A DNA stretch of 64,000 nucleotides from Trichopria drosophilae (lineage: Eukaryota > Arthropoda > Insecta > Hymenoptera > Diapriidae), in NCBI GenBank assembly GCA_030407085.1, contig CM059582.1, forward strand, positions 207,792,001 through 207,856,000. The letters are read 5' to 3'. Each line of letters starts with the position of its first letter. Position 1 is the first letter of the stretch. The translations under genes were made by a program, and so were the position numbers. The notes under the pieces were generated by a model that saw only the letters and a program-made list of their open reading frames with translations, was not told the DNA's origin and did no database searches. Of this stretch, positions 36,693 through 47,064 are shown piece by piece.

Positions 36693-37693
36693 AAGACCCT
36701 TTTTTTTTGTAGACCTGTGTAATTTATTTGATTGAAAAACATTCGTAACATTTGAAGTGTCTTGAGTAATTTTTTCATTGAAAAATATTGAAAAATATTG
36801 GAGTTATGCTGCATTGATGTGGGCGAATCCTTATTTTTAGAGGTCTCTGAGACGACTATGATAAAATTAAGTGCAAGACATAAGCTTTTAAGTTATTATT
36901 GTTTGTTTTAATAAAAATAACATTTCCACGTTGGTGGAATGAACCTCTTCAGATATATCAAAGTTTCCAACAACAGTAAAAAAATAAATTGCATCTTCGG
37001 TAGCTTTGAGTGCTTGTATTATATCAGGATCACATATTTTAACTTCGTCTTTAGTTACTCAATGCATTTATTAAAAGGGAATTCTAAATTAAAAAATAAT
37101 CACGGAACAGAGTCATCCGGGAAAAAATTTCGTCGCTTCGCCCCAAAGTATCATTTGGTCTTCCTCATAAACACACAAAATAGGAACTATTCATGTTTTA
37201 TAAATAAGTCCAAAAAATATACTTTTAGAATAAATATATAAATAATGATTATTAAACTGCCAAAATGAAAATATTGACCAATCTGAGAACAAAGTACAGA
37301 AAAATGACTAAGAAAATTTTGTTTAAAAATTAGATTTCTCGCTCCCAAAGGTGGTTAAGAGAACAAAAAATGAAATATACCGCAAAATGTGAAAAATTGT
37401 GTAAACAAAGAAACCACATATGATATTTTACAATCAGTATGATCATAATGGAAATATTTGAGATTCGTCACTTCGCCCAGTTCACGGCTTCGCGCCGTCT
37501 TCCCCTATATTAAAGAAGTAAAATTTCAACTCAATCGGTACAGAAGCTCTTGAGTTATCGCGGGCATCGCATTCAAGAAAGCGGTTTTCCGCTTGGCTTC
37601 GAATTGACCTGGGATTTTAGAGCAAGGTTTCTAAGAAGTTGTACTTTATGGCTACCTACAAAAAACTACAGAAAGAGAATACGACATACAAAG
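36693..37693. other. AT-rich, no gene seen
   Basis: The ORF at 36939-37241 lacks coding features. About 37455-37600 is more GC-rich (cttcgcccagttcacggctt) and looks like an unclassified repeat fragment. Confidence 0.4.
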
Positions 37694-37695
37694 TA

Positions 37696-37920
37696 CAGTA
37701 GGGTCTTCCTTATTGAATTCACCCTTATTCTCTGGATTCAGGATCTCTTATTGTATATATTCCCCTTTGGTCGGTTTCCCTCCGACATTCGCGGCTGAGC
37801 GAATCTCGAACAGTTGTCGACCGTCGACCACTAAGAATGGGGGTGAAGGGGAAGTAGAGAATAAGGGAGACCGCCGCCATTTTGAAAAATGTGCAGTATG
37901 CAATAAGGGAGACCCTACTG
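37696..37920. mobile_element. Pogo-like MITE, 225 bp, complete
   Basis: TA (37694-37695) then CAGTAGGGTCTTCCTTATT. The right end aataagggagaccctactg is followed by TA (37921-37922). TIR of about 19 bp with one mismatch. No ORF; the ORFs crossing it are shadows. Confidence 0.8.
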
Positions 37921-38643
37921 TACAGTGTTTATATAACTAAGTTAACACTAACTCGATGGGTGATGTAAAGATGAGCTGATATAATGATGAAAAACTGGTA
38001 TTACATTGTTTAGATAAAAATTGAGATAAAACCGATATTTCATTTAGGATACTAGATACTGGTCGTAATTGTAGGAGGCGAAACGATGAGTATGATATGA
38101 GACGATTACGAATGAATGTGAAGTAACGAATTGTTAGAATTCTGAGTGTCGAAAGATGCGAGAAAGTTAAAAAGAGATGATTTAAACATGGAAGAGGAAA
38201 ATGATTCACGAATGCTGATGGGAAGAGAATTCTATAATTTTGTGGCTGTGAGTGAAAAAGATTGGAAGTAAAGAACATGTTGTAGAGTTTGATCGATGGA
38301 TGAATACAGCAAACAGATAGGCGGGTTCATGGTACCTTAATATGTTATAGGAGAGACACCCGATGAAGTGAGACATGACAAACAAGATTAAAAATGAATC
38401 GAATACATTGATTGAGCAACCTTTGACAGTTATCTCTGCGTGATTGAGTTATGCCACTAATGATAACTGAACAATAGTCCAAGAGGAAATAACAGCAACA
38501 CTAGTCGATAAAGCGTTTTTGTTGTATTTCAAACAGTGGAGTGTAGAATTTACATGCTTAAAGATGTTTGAGAGTTCCATGTAAGGGAGGAATCCAGTTT
38601 TATCCCCAAGTTGGTGACTACGCTCAAAGTTGGGACAATCTCA

Positions 38644-39150
38644 TTATAAGTCGAATGGTTTGCATTGGATCATCCATGATCTCGTTTGAGAGGAGTGTAT
38701 CAGAATATTAGAGAAGTCGTTTATGAAGATAGAGAAGAGCAGTGGACCGAAGATGGAGCCTTGAGGTACTCCTGCAAATACTTCAGTCCACATGGAAAGC
38801 TCCTCTCCTACGCTAGCAACAGCCTGCCAACTGATAGAATGCATATCATTTCAAGACACATGGGACTATGGAACTACAGGAATATCCATAGTGTCGAATG
38901 CTTTAGAAAATTCGAACAGGAGAAAGATTGTAACTGTTCCCATGTTCAATTCCCTTGCGAGCGTACTCGATGATGGATATTAACGCGTTTCTGTGCTGCA
39001 GCCTTTGCGAAACCCCCATCGCATTGCATTTAACAGTCCATTCGTTTTGAGATCATCGGAGAGCTGGTTGTAAACAATACGTTCAAGAACTTTAGACAGA
39101 AAACAGGATAGCAATAGGGCGATAGTCTGATGGGTTTAGAGGAGAAGGAA
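38644..39150 (-). pseudogene. LINE reverse transcriptase fragments
   Basis: In three frames: PLNPSDYRPIAIL (near 39120), then VLERIVYNQLSDDLKTNGLL and FSKAFDTMD, then VFAGVPQGSIFGPLLFSIF at 38644-38844. These are RT motifs 1-4 in order. At least two indels and stops. The YxDD box is not found. Confidence 0.75.
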
Positions 39151-39253
39151 TTTTATTGATGGGTTTATTTATTAAATCCAACATTGGTTGTGCAATTACA
39201 AGCCATGCAATTAAAATCAATCCTATCATAACCAGCAAACTTAAATGCTATAG

Positions 39254-39770
39254 TTATACGGTGTTTTTATGTAGAAGTATATATAATAAAGATATTAATA
39301 AGGGTTCGGCTTTGTCCTACAAAGTTGGTTGCTGTTGGTTTTCCTCGACGTTTCGAACGACTTGCGTTCATTTTCAAGAGGTTACTGTGGAGCGTCCTGT
39401 TGTGTTGCCGCTTTTTATATGTTTCCTGTTTTCCTATGGTGAGGAGGTTCCTGACCGTTTCATTTGTGTAATGATGCGTTCATATGCGGTGTGTAAACTT
39501 TGGGTATCTTCAATTTTGTTGAGTGGGGCTTTTTGTAATTTGATGTTAATCATTTCCGATATACGTCTATTGTGAAATTTATTTTCGATATCCAGTATTT
39601 TTGTGTTATCCCAGTCAAAATTATGTAGTGTTTGGATTCTATGTTCTGTGATTACTGTGTTTGTTTGAGAAGGTCTATTGATATTGCGTTGATGTTCGTT
39701 TAGACAGAAAACAGGATAGCAATAGGGCGATAGATCAACGCAATATCAATAGACCTTATTAATATCTTTA
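39254..39770 (-). mobile_element. Penelope-like element 3' fragment inserted in the LINE
   Basis: The - strand reads LNEHQRNINRPSQTNTVITE then EHRIQTLHNFDWDNTKILDI, the C-terminal end of a Penelope GIY-YIG polyprotein, ending TQMKRSGTSSP and a stop near 39457. It continues into an LTR-like sequence with a degenerate TTGAAAAT-GAAC-loop-GTTC-GAAAC motif (39350-39378). Flanking LINE sequence ttaaatgctatag is repeated at 39241-39253 and 39771-39783 (13 bp). The insert also carries a 35 bp copy of nearby LINE sequence. Confidence 0.75.
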
Positions 39771-40308
39771 TTAAATGCTATAGATTTAAGAGCTTTTTCA
39801 AGATTGTCTATGGTAATATTAGTAAAATTGAACTGATCAGATGAGGGTGACTAAAAACTTGAGATGTGATAACAATCGCAAAAGTAATCGTTTAATTCAT
39901 CAGGTGAGAAGATTAAAGGCGGAGAGGGTTTTTTCGTCTTTCCGAAGCCAAGTTTTCTAAGTTCAGTCCAGATTGCTTTGGATGAAGTTAGATACTTGAG
40001 CCTACTTGCACAGAAGTCGGTGTGGGCCTTAAATTTTATATAATATTAGTCGCCTCGTTTCTTACTCAGTTCCTTGAAATCATGAAGCGAGATCAAATCA
40101 CCATTTCGTTTAAACTTAGTGTAGAGTTAATTTTTTTGTTTAATTAGCGATTTATTCTCGTTAGTCATCCAAGGATTATGATGCTTCGATCCGATGATGG
40201 TAGTGGACAAGGGATGAGGGTCGTAAAGTTTCTAAAGGACGTTTGTGGAAAATTCCTGCTTGACATCTAGAGTCCCTATCTTAAAATACTGATTCCAGTC
40301 TAATCTTG

Positions 40309-40584
40309 TCAGGTCATTGCATTAAGATGTGGAAGGGAAGTTACCAAAATTTCTACATCTATACTGGCAAGGTTAGATTCTAAATTTTTTAGCAGTGCTG
40401 CATCAGGCGGACGGTAAACAGACATCATTAGAATGGTAGAGGAGGTCTGAAAAGATAGTTCAATAAATAGGTATTCCGCAGATTTAATTGTGGTATTGTT
40501 AGAGTTTAAAGAATAGTGCGTGTTGTTGATGAACTGAGAACATAAATATGGGTGTGACGAGAAATAAGAATCAAGATTTGCCAT
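40309..40584 (-). pseudogene. LINE endonuclease fragment
   Basis: A 91-codon fragment. IELSFQTSSTILMMSVYRPP carries the SVYRPP motif of APE-type LINE endonucleases. The N-terminal and C-terminal catalytic segments are not continuous. Confidence 0.6.
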
Positions 40585-40680
40585 GCAGCCTTTAAACTTA
40601 AGAGATTGTGCATTAATATGACAAAGACGGAAATAGTTAGATGATACATTATCGGACGGTTTTAATTCACTTTACCGAGA

Positions 40681-41695
40681 TTTTTTGTTCGATTTCAATG
40701 CAAAAGTAAAATTTTAATAATAAAAACCCGATTTTTGTTCATGCAGCGATTTGGATTTTCCTTAAATATTAAATGCAAATTCGTAAAGTTGTAATAAATT
40801 TCACGTCAGAAATGAGTGGTCTAGAATTTTTTTCAACCCCGGAAATATATGACAAATAGATGTTTAAAACTTTCGTAATTTTTATATATAAAAAAAAGCT
40901 AATAAAATTATAAAATCAACATAAATTAATGGCCCATTCAAAATTGGTTCACTAGTCGTAGAAAATTTTTACATTCCGGCATACCTCAAAAATCTCCATT
41001 TTCTGCTTCTTGGAAATAAGGCAAATAATAGCCCAAAATGTTGTAGTTTCTGACGGTTGTCCTGTTTGGGCTATAGTAAATAAGTGTGGGAGGAATTATT
41101 ATTAAAACAATGTTCTGATCGAGAGTTATTATTATTATTTATTATTATTCCTGAGACGAACCCATAATGTATTACAAAGAAAACGTCAAATTACAATAAG
41201 CTTTAATTCACTTAAACTACAGTCAATAACTATAAATAAGAACATACGATATTGCTAAAAGTATAAAGTAAATCGGAATTGTTCGTTTTTACAGACATAG
41301 AAGGTAAGAAACCAAAATTAAAGAGTATTTCAAAATTATATTACTGCATTCACATTTTTCTATTTAGGAAATAGTAACACCAAATTTTAAATTTCCTCCT
41401 TTTATTTACATACAAATAATGTATAGTGACCGACGATATCGAGACTATTTATTTATATTTATATTTACTAGCGGTCGAGAAACTTAAATTCTTATTTTAA
41501 TAGTAACACCAAGTTTGACGTGATCATTTTGTACTTTATTTATACTTTATCACTATTTACTACCTTTTTAACAATTAGCAGTTAGTATTGACTTAATCTA
41601 ATTAATATTAACTTACTTTACTTACTGATTGTTTGTGCGCAACAGCTCACACTTAACATTAATATGTAAAAATATAACAATTTCGCAGAAAATTT
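40681..41695. other. AT-rich, no gene seen
   Basis: A short (TTA)n tract at about 41128-41150. The interior is not recognised. Confidence 0.4.
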
Positions 41696-41696
41696 T

Positions 41697-41765
41697 ACCC
41701 GAGGATGGAATAGTACCCGGGACCGCAGGTGTACAAACAATGACTTATCATCTAAGCTATTAGTG
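41697..41765 (-). mobile_element. tRNA-derived SINE head (- strand)
   Basis: The reverse complement reads tagcttagatgataagtcat (A-box-like), then tacacctgcggtcccgg and gtactattcc (degenerate B box). Spacing is tRNA-like. The sequence is too eroded for a working tRNA. Confidence 0.4.
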
Positions 41766-41959
41766 GAGTAAAATTACCAGATATTTCGAAAGAAAGGAAC
41801 TGTTTCTAAAGAGCAATAAAGAATTTTAGTTTTAAATTTTAATTTCAGTTTTAATTTTTTACATTTTTTATAGTCGGTTAATATACATGATATTTCAGAA
41901 AAATGACTTCTTATGGCCATAGTTAGGTGTCTGTTATATCCTTGTAACGTGCGAGCTGC

Positions 41960-42231
41960 AACGTGGGCATTTATTTTATATCAGAATATTTTGAAGCTTG
42001 TAACTAACTGCCTTTTATTTTTAATTATTTATGATTTTTATGCTAAAGTCGAGTTGGGCTTAAATTTCTTATTCTTTTGTTTCAAATTTTTGAACATGAT
42101 AACTTCAACGAATCAATCTCAAGCAAATCCAAGTTTGTAAGATAATCGAATATCGAATAATAAGATATCTCGAAAGGTATCTATCTTTTCTGAATGATGT
42201 GATTGAAAAAGGTCGGTTATTTAATAACTTA
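41960..42231. repeat. Satellite monomer fragment on the left side of the 11 kb element
   Basis: aagtcgag..gggcttaaatttctt, gaacatgataacttcaac, atctcgaaaggtatc and aaaggtcggttatttaataacttA match the 428 bp monomers at 53.4-55.4 kb, with about 130 bp missing internally. It ends exactly where the element TIR begins. Confidence 0.8.
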
Positions 42232-42613
42232 GGGGAGGCGGGGGTTGTACCGCTCAGTGGGTAATGCCGCTCACTTATATTTCTCAAGATCCATTATGTG
42301 TTACGTATGCAGAGTTCTGCCTAGATCCTGCATTCGTATTCTAATTTTATACGTAATCAGTCTATTAAAATACCTTCAATATCGGGTGAGCCATTAAATC
42401 GGCCACCGGAATTGAGTGTTTTTGTTATTATACTCTCCGATGTGCGTCGATATTATTACAACCGAACGCCGCACATCCGGAGATTGTTTTAGGTTAAGAT
42501 GGAATTAGAAACGGTATTTCTTTCTGCGGGTAAAATGAAGCGAGAATATTTTGACAAAAGCATCCGGTCGAAATTTAAGATATTTTGGAATCTGCAAAAT
42601 ATCTAAAAACAAT

Positions 42614-43650
42614 TGACAACGATATTAGCGGGCAATACCTGATGTAACCCGAGCGTCACCGTTACCGAGCCGGCAAGCTCGAAGCGGAACGGATGTTTTT
42701 ACTAATAGGATCGGGTTCCTTGATTCACCATGTTATTAAAAACTACAATAGCGAAATGCCGAATTGAGGAACACGCGCTTTGTACGAAATATCACGTGAA
42801 CAAGGAAGCGCAAATCACGTGAACCTTCGCTGATCGCGACGGCCTGGGGGTGTCATTATCGCCACCCCCGCTCCTACAGTTTTTAAGGAAACGGACCTGT
42901 CTTGCAAAAGGCAATTGCATTGTCCGGAGAGATTCGCCTTGAGCCTCGATCCATAAAGATCTCGGATACGCGACCCCGGTTAAACAGACGATTCTCGGCG
43001 AACGTCGACAAATTTAGGACTTAGTCGCAGCGCGATCGGGTTGTGTTGTACGGCCTCCCAGTTGGCACCTTACGACTTGTAATAAATAATTTTTACTAAG
43101 ATCTCTCGAGTTATCACTTGGGATATCGAACCCCTTTACGCGTACCCCGAACCCGATTCCCCTCGCTACCGGGAATCAAATAAAATAATAATTAATTGTT
43201 ACGGCAAAAACGTAACAATGAAAACAAATTGTTTCATATTTTTTTAATGAAGAACTTTATACCAATATCTAATTTCAATAAAAAATTTGAATTGTTTATT
43301 GTAAAAACTCAATTTAAAAAAATCATTAAAAGAAAAATGTTTTTTGGCGTAATTAAAATAAGAATTGGACTTTACAATATAAGGTTTTCCAGCTTTTAAT
43401 TAGCTCCAGGTGGGAAAAAATATGAAAATATAGGTTCATGGCACTTTTAGCTATCAAATGGTACTTTGTAAACTGTTAAAATCAACCTTGATTAATAATT
43501 ATTCATTATTTTGCAACACGGCGCGTTAGCGGGTAACACCGCTCGTTCTACGCCATGAGAGACAACCGAGGCATGTTAACGTATATGGGTCACTCAAAGT
43601 GTTGCTGGTAAAAAATCAAGTAAGTTTATGACATTTTTTAAATATTATTG
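42614..43650 (+). repeat. 1 kb direct repeat, copy A (LTR-like core)
   Basis: Nearly identical to 51495-52553. The core from tgtaacccgagcgtcaccg to caaaaacgtaaca (42642-43217) has LTR-like traits: TG...CA ends, G/C-rich body, AATAAA (43081), then an AT-rich tail. Homology extends beyond that core on both sides, through gcaacacggcgcgttagcgg, so the repeated unit is larger than the LTR-like core. Copy B carries a few more bases around gtaacaccgctcag. Confidence 0.75.
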
Positions 43651-44940
43651 ACCCCTGTCTCCGATCGAAATTCCACCTATTGAAGGGTTGGGACGCGAAA
43701 TTGACTGCGACGGACTTATGGACGGGATACTTGACGACCTGAACGTGATTACGGATACTCGCGCCGCGGAACATCCTGCCGTTGTTGACGGTCAAGAAAA
43801 AAACGATCCAACCGAAGCGCGAGAAGCAACATGTCTGCCATCCCGGGGCAGGCAGTACTACTGGGAGCCATGCAGTACGTGGAGCGTATGCAGTCGATCC
43901 AATCTGCTATCCGGGTGAATGAGCCTCCGGAAAGACAGCGATCCACAGGTCCACCTCGGGGGGAAGGGGGTGCGGGTATTTGACGGGACCGATTACAAGC
44001 AAGGGCGGACCAACTAGTGGCTACATTTGGCCACCACCCGTTGCGGGTGGTGGGGTTCTTATCGTCTAAGAACAACCGTACCATAAAGAAAGCCGTGGCC
44101 AGAGCTTTTGTGGGTAAGCAGCTAACACGGTCGTGGAGGAGGACAAGGGATATGCCTAGTGCTGATGAGGATGCCGCCAAGTCATTGGTCAAACTTTGGG
44201 GCATGGGGGACGACTCGAGCGATGGGGCCATTTTTCTCGGTATGACTTCGGTCACTACTGCACCTGTCACTGCGGTGACGGGACTCTGCCCTATCTGCTT
44301 GGTTCAGGCCGCCATGAGGAAAAGCATTGTACCGTTGGCTGAGGCATATATCCTTGATGCGCGACGGCTGTATTCCAAACACTGTGGGAACATGATAGCA
44401 CTGGTGGCGGCCCACAATAAAGATATGCACTCTTTGAACGGAAACATAGATTTCGTGGCCGAAAAGGAGGAAACACCGGGTGATACCATGAAGAGAATCC
44501 AGAATCTTTGTTGGGACATGGGGACTGTAGATAATGAGGAGCGCCGACAATTCGAAATCTTGCTCTCAGAAGCATTAAGCCTGCAACAGCGAAAGGCGTA
44601 CAACGACGATTATGTAGCGGGTGCTTCATATCCTACACTGAGAGAAGTTTCTGATAGCAGCCGCACTAGCAGAGACACCTGCTAGATTAAACGCGTGACC
44701 GATCTTGCCCGTCGATTATTACAGCGGTTCTCTTAGTTTGGTACAGCAACCGTCTTAAACGCGCACATCCCCTGTCCTAGTCGAACGTATGGCAACAGCG
44801 CTTTTGGCGGGTGAACAGCTGAACCGTGCCCTCGTGTTTGGGAGAGAACTTTTCTCGCCGATTTCACCTTGTCAGCCGGTGCACTCGTAATCTGGCAAAA
44901 GTTTTCTGTTTTGTGTGACAAGTTATTGTTTTTGACAAGA
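43651..44940 (+). pseudogene. GC-rich ORF island, unrecognised (gag-like or gene fragment)
   Basis: Sharp rise in GC compared with both sides. + strand frames at 43688-43918 (GLMDGILDDLNVITDTRAAE) and 44017-44685 (222 codons, GTG first codon so the true start is unknown; contains CPICLVQAAM and a long helical C-terminal part). The frames are broken between 43918 and 44017. No domain is recognised. The composition suggests recent transfer into this locus; whether it is transposon cargo or a captured gene is open. Confidence 0.45.
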
Positions 44941-45606
44941 ATAGTTAAGCAGCAACAATTCTATTGAGCAGACGATAATCCTGTTTCTTTCCAAGTAAGT
45001 AATGATCGAAACAATTTATGTATACGTTTTAAATTCTAAATCAGCTCTTTGGTGCCGTATTCTATATACTATTCCGGCACTAACCTCAAAATTAGAAAAG
45101 TGTGATTCCACTTGGTACACGAGATTACCAAAAAGAAGACCAGTGACAACTTGTAAAATTCAGGGTGGTCAAGTGAAAATAAATTATTTTTTCCATCAAA
45201 ATGAAAAATATTTTTATTGTAAACATTTCTCGAAGAGAATTGAAATGAATCCACTGGATTTTTTCAAACATTTTATATGAATTTTGTAGAATTACGACAC
45301 TAGAGCCGAAATTTTGAAAAAAGACTTCTATTGTTTCTAATTAATACTTTCACAGTTTTGAGGTTATATGTGTTGGTAACTGTTCTATTTTATATCTCCA
45401 TAAAATTGACTTCATACATATACATATTCAGTTTCAACGTGGATTTCCCTATCTCTCCTTTCGTATGAATTCAGAATGCTTATACACTAAAGTATTTTGT
45501 AAATTTAAAATGTGTAGTTTGTAACCGTTGTTCATACAGGCATTAACACCTGTCGGTTTATTTGTTTTTGTAACGAATAGTGAAGTAAAAGGAGAATGGT
45601 AGAAAA
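44941..45606. other. Leader region of the transposase ORF
   Basis: AT-rich, no clear promoter. The ORF at 45002-45280 is not supported. The first catalytic Asp of the transposase might be encoded upstream, but no frame was identified. Confidence 0.35.
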
Positions 45607-47064
45607 ATGAATCCTAATGTGAATCAAATTGAAAATATGGAAGTAGACTCGCCGAATGATATATTTGCCCCTGGCGTTGACGAAATAAACTTTCTCCAAA
45701 CTGTAGGTATTAACATAAAACATTCCAGTGGAACAAAACAACTACGTTTTATATTATCTCTTATCATAGGAGATAACTTAGGGTTGCATTCTATTTTGGG
45801 ATTTCAGGAAAGCTTTCGTGTGCATTCATTTTGCCATTTTTGTTTGATTACGCAAGAATATATCAACAACATTTTTTACGAAGATGACTGTACGTTACGC
45901 GATGTCGATAATTACGAAACGTTGCTTTCCATGCAAAACCCTTCAATTTCAGGAGTAAAAGAAAGTTGCGTTTTTCACAAAATCCAAGACTTTCATATTG
46001 TCAATAACGTTGCAAATGATGTCATGCATGACGTTCTTGAGGGCGTTTGCCGATACGATGTAGCTCGCGTTTTACATTATTTTATTTATGTAAAAAAATT
46101 TTTCACTTTATCTGATTTGAATTTCAGAATTCGAAGTTTTAACTATGGCAGTAATTACAGCGTCAATAAACCGACAGAGTTGATAGAACATCAAATTAAA
46201 TCAAAATACATAATAACAACATCTTCCGAAATGTTGTGTCTCATTAATCATTTACCAATGATAATTCGATTTCAAATACTTGCGGATGATGAGTACTGGT
46301 TATTCTTATTAAGTTTAAAAAAAATTGTTAACATTATTAACAGTAGAACCATTCACGAAAATAGTCATTACTTTCTTAAAACTCTGATCGGTGAATATTT
46401 GGAACAAGTTGTTCAATTATTTCCCGAAGGCAAACTTAAACCTAAGCATCATCTAATGATTCACATGCCGAGATCTATGTTTCTATTTGGCCCTCTTTGG
46501 CAAATTAGCTGTATGCGTAATGAACATAAAAATCAAGAAGGGAAAAATGCTTCACACTCGTCAAGAAGTCGCGTAAATATTTGCAGAATAATCGCCATTA
46601 AACATCAGCTATTGTTAAATTATCGGTTAATGAATAACCAAAATCAAGAATATCCACTTTTTATCACAGGTGCCGTACAAAGAGTTCTTATTTGTCAGTT
46701 CAAAGAGGCTTCACAGTTTATTCATTTACTTGCCGACACATTGAGAAGCACTGTTTGTACAACAAAATGGGTCAAATTTCAGGGAAACACAATAAAAAAA
46801 AATTCTGTTATTGCAACCTTTCACGAAGAAGGAACAACTATTAATATTGTTCAAGAAATCATCTTAAAAGAAACAAATTTCCTAACTGTTATAAAACAGA
46901 TGCATGATTGTTATTTTGATGATTCTACTGATTCTTATAAAATTTATGATATAGACAGTTTTTCATGGGGAATATTAGGTTTAAGCGATATTGAACAGGG
47001 TATGGTGACTCATATGAATACTTTAAGCGGTGGAATGGTTTATGTGCTTAAGCATTGGATGTAA
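45607..47064 (+). CDS. CACTA/EnSpm-like DDE transposase, uninterrupted 485 codons, probably N-terminally short
   Basis: It begins ATG at 45607 (MNPNVNQIENMEVDSPNDIF) and ends TAA at 47062-47064. Motifs: IIGDNLGLHSILGF with Asp56 as probable second catalytic Asp, FCHFC (C76xxC79), NDVMHDVLEGVCRYD (137-151), KPKHHLMIHMP with H281/H282...H286, and CMRNEHK with Glu306 as probable catalytic Glu. This D..CxxC..HxxxH..E order is the layout of CACTA and related (CMC) transposases. The first catalytic Asp, expected upstream of Asp56, is not seen, so the protein is truncated or spliced from an upstream exon. It would cut and paste elements with matching TIRs; the 11 kb element around it is a candidate substrate. 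Length is below that of complete family members. Confidence 0.7.
   Translation: MNPNVNQIENMEVDSPNDIFAPGVDEINFLQTVGINIKHSSGTKQLRFILSLIIGDNLGLHSILGFQESFRVHSFCHFCLITQEYINNIFYEDDCTLRDVDNYETLLSMQNPSISGVKESCVFHKIQDFHIVNNVANDVMHDVLEGVCRYDVARVLHYFIYVKKFFTLSDLNFRIRSFNYGSNYSVNKPTELIEHQIKSKYIITTSSEMLCLINHLPMIIRFQILADDEYWLFLLSLKKIVNIINSRTIHENSHYFLKTLIGEYLEQVVQLFPEGKLKPKHHLMIHMPRSMFLFGPLWQISCMRNEHKNQEGKNASHSSRSRVNICRIIAIKHQLLLNYRLMNNQNQEYPLFITGAVQRVLICQFKEASQFIHLLADTLRSTVCTTKWVKFQGNTIKKNSVIATFHEEGTTINIVQEIILKETNFLTVIKQMHDCYFDDSTDSYKIYDIDSFSWGILGLSDIEQGMVTHMNTLSGGMVYVLKHWM

Larger units (their letters stand above)
37930..40680 (-). mobile_element. Decayed non-LTR retrotransposon (CR1/jockey-like), split by a Penelope insertion
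   Basis: On the - strand from high to low coordinates: an APE-endonuclease fragment (40584-40309), weak sequence, RT fragments (about 39150-38640), and a 3' part to about 37930. Frames shift repeatedly, so it is inactive. The block 39254-39770 is a later insertion. Clade is not resolved beyond an APE-type LINE. Confidence 0.75.

Noticed and set aside
43749..44629. Several overlapping - strand ORFs opposite the GC-rich island
   Set aside because: High GC lowers stop frequency on all frames; no motif, and the + frame is longer.
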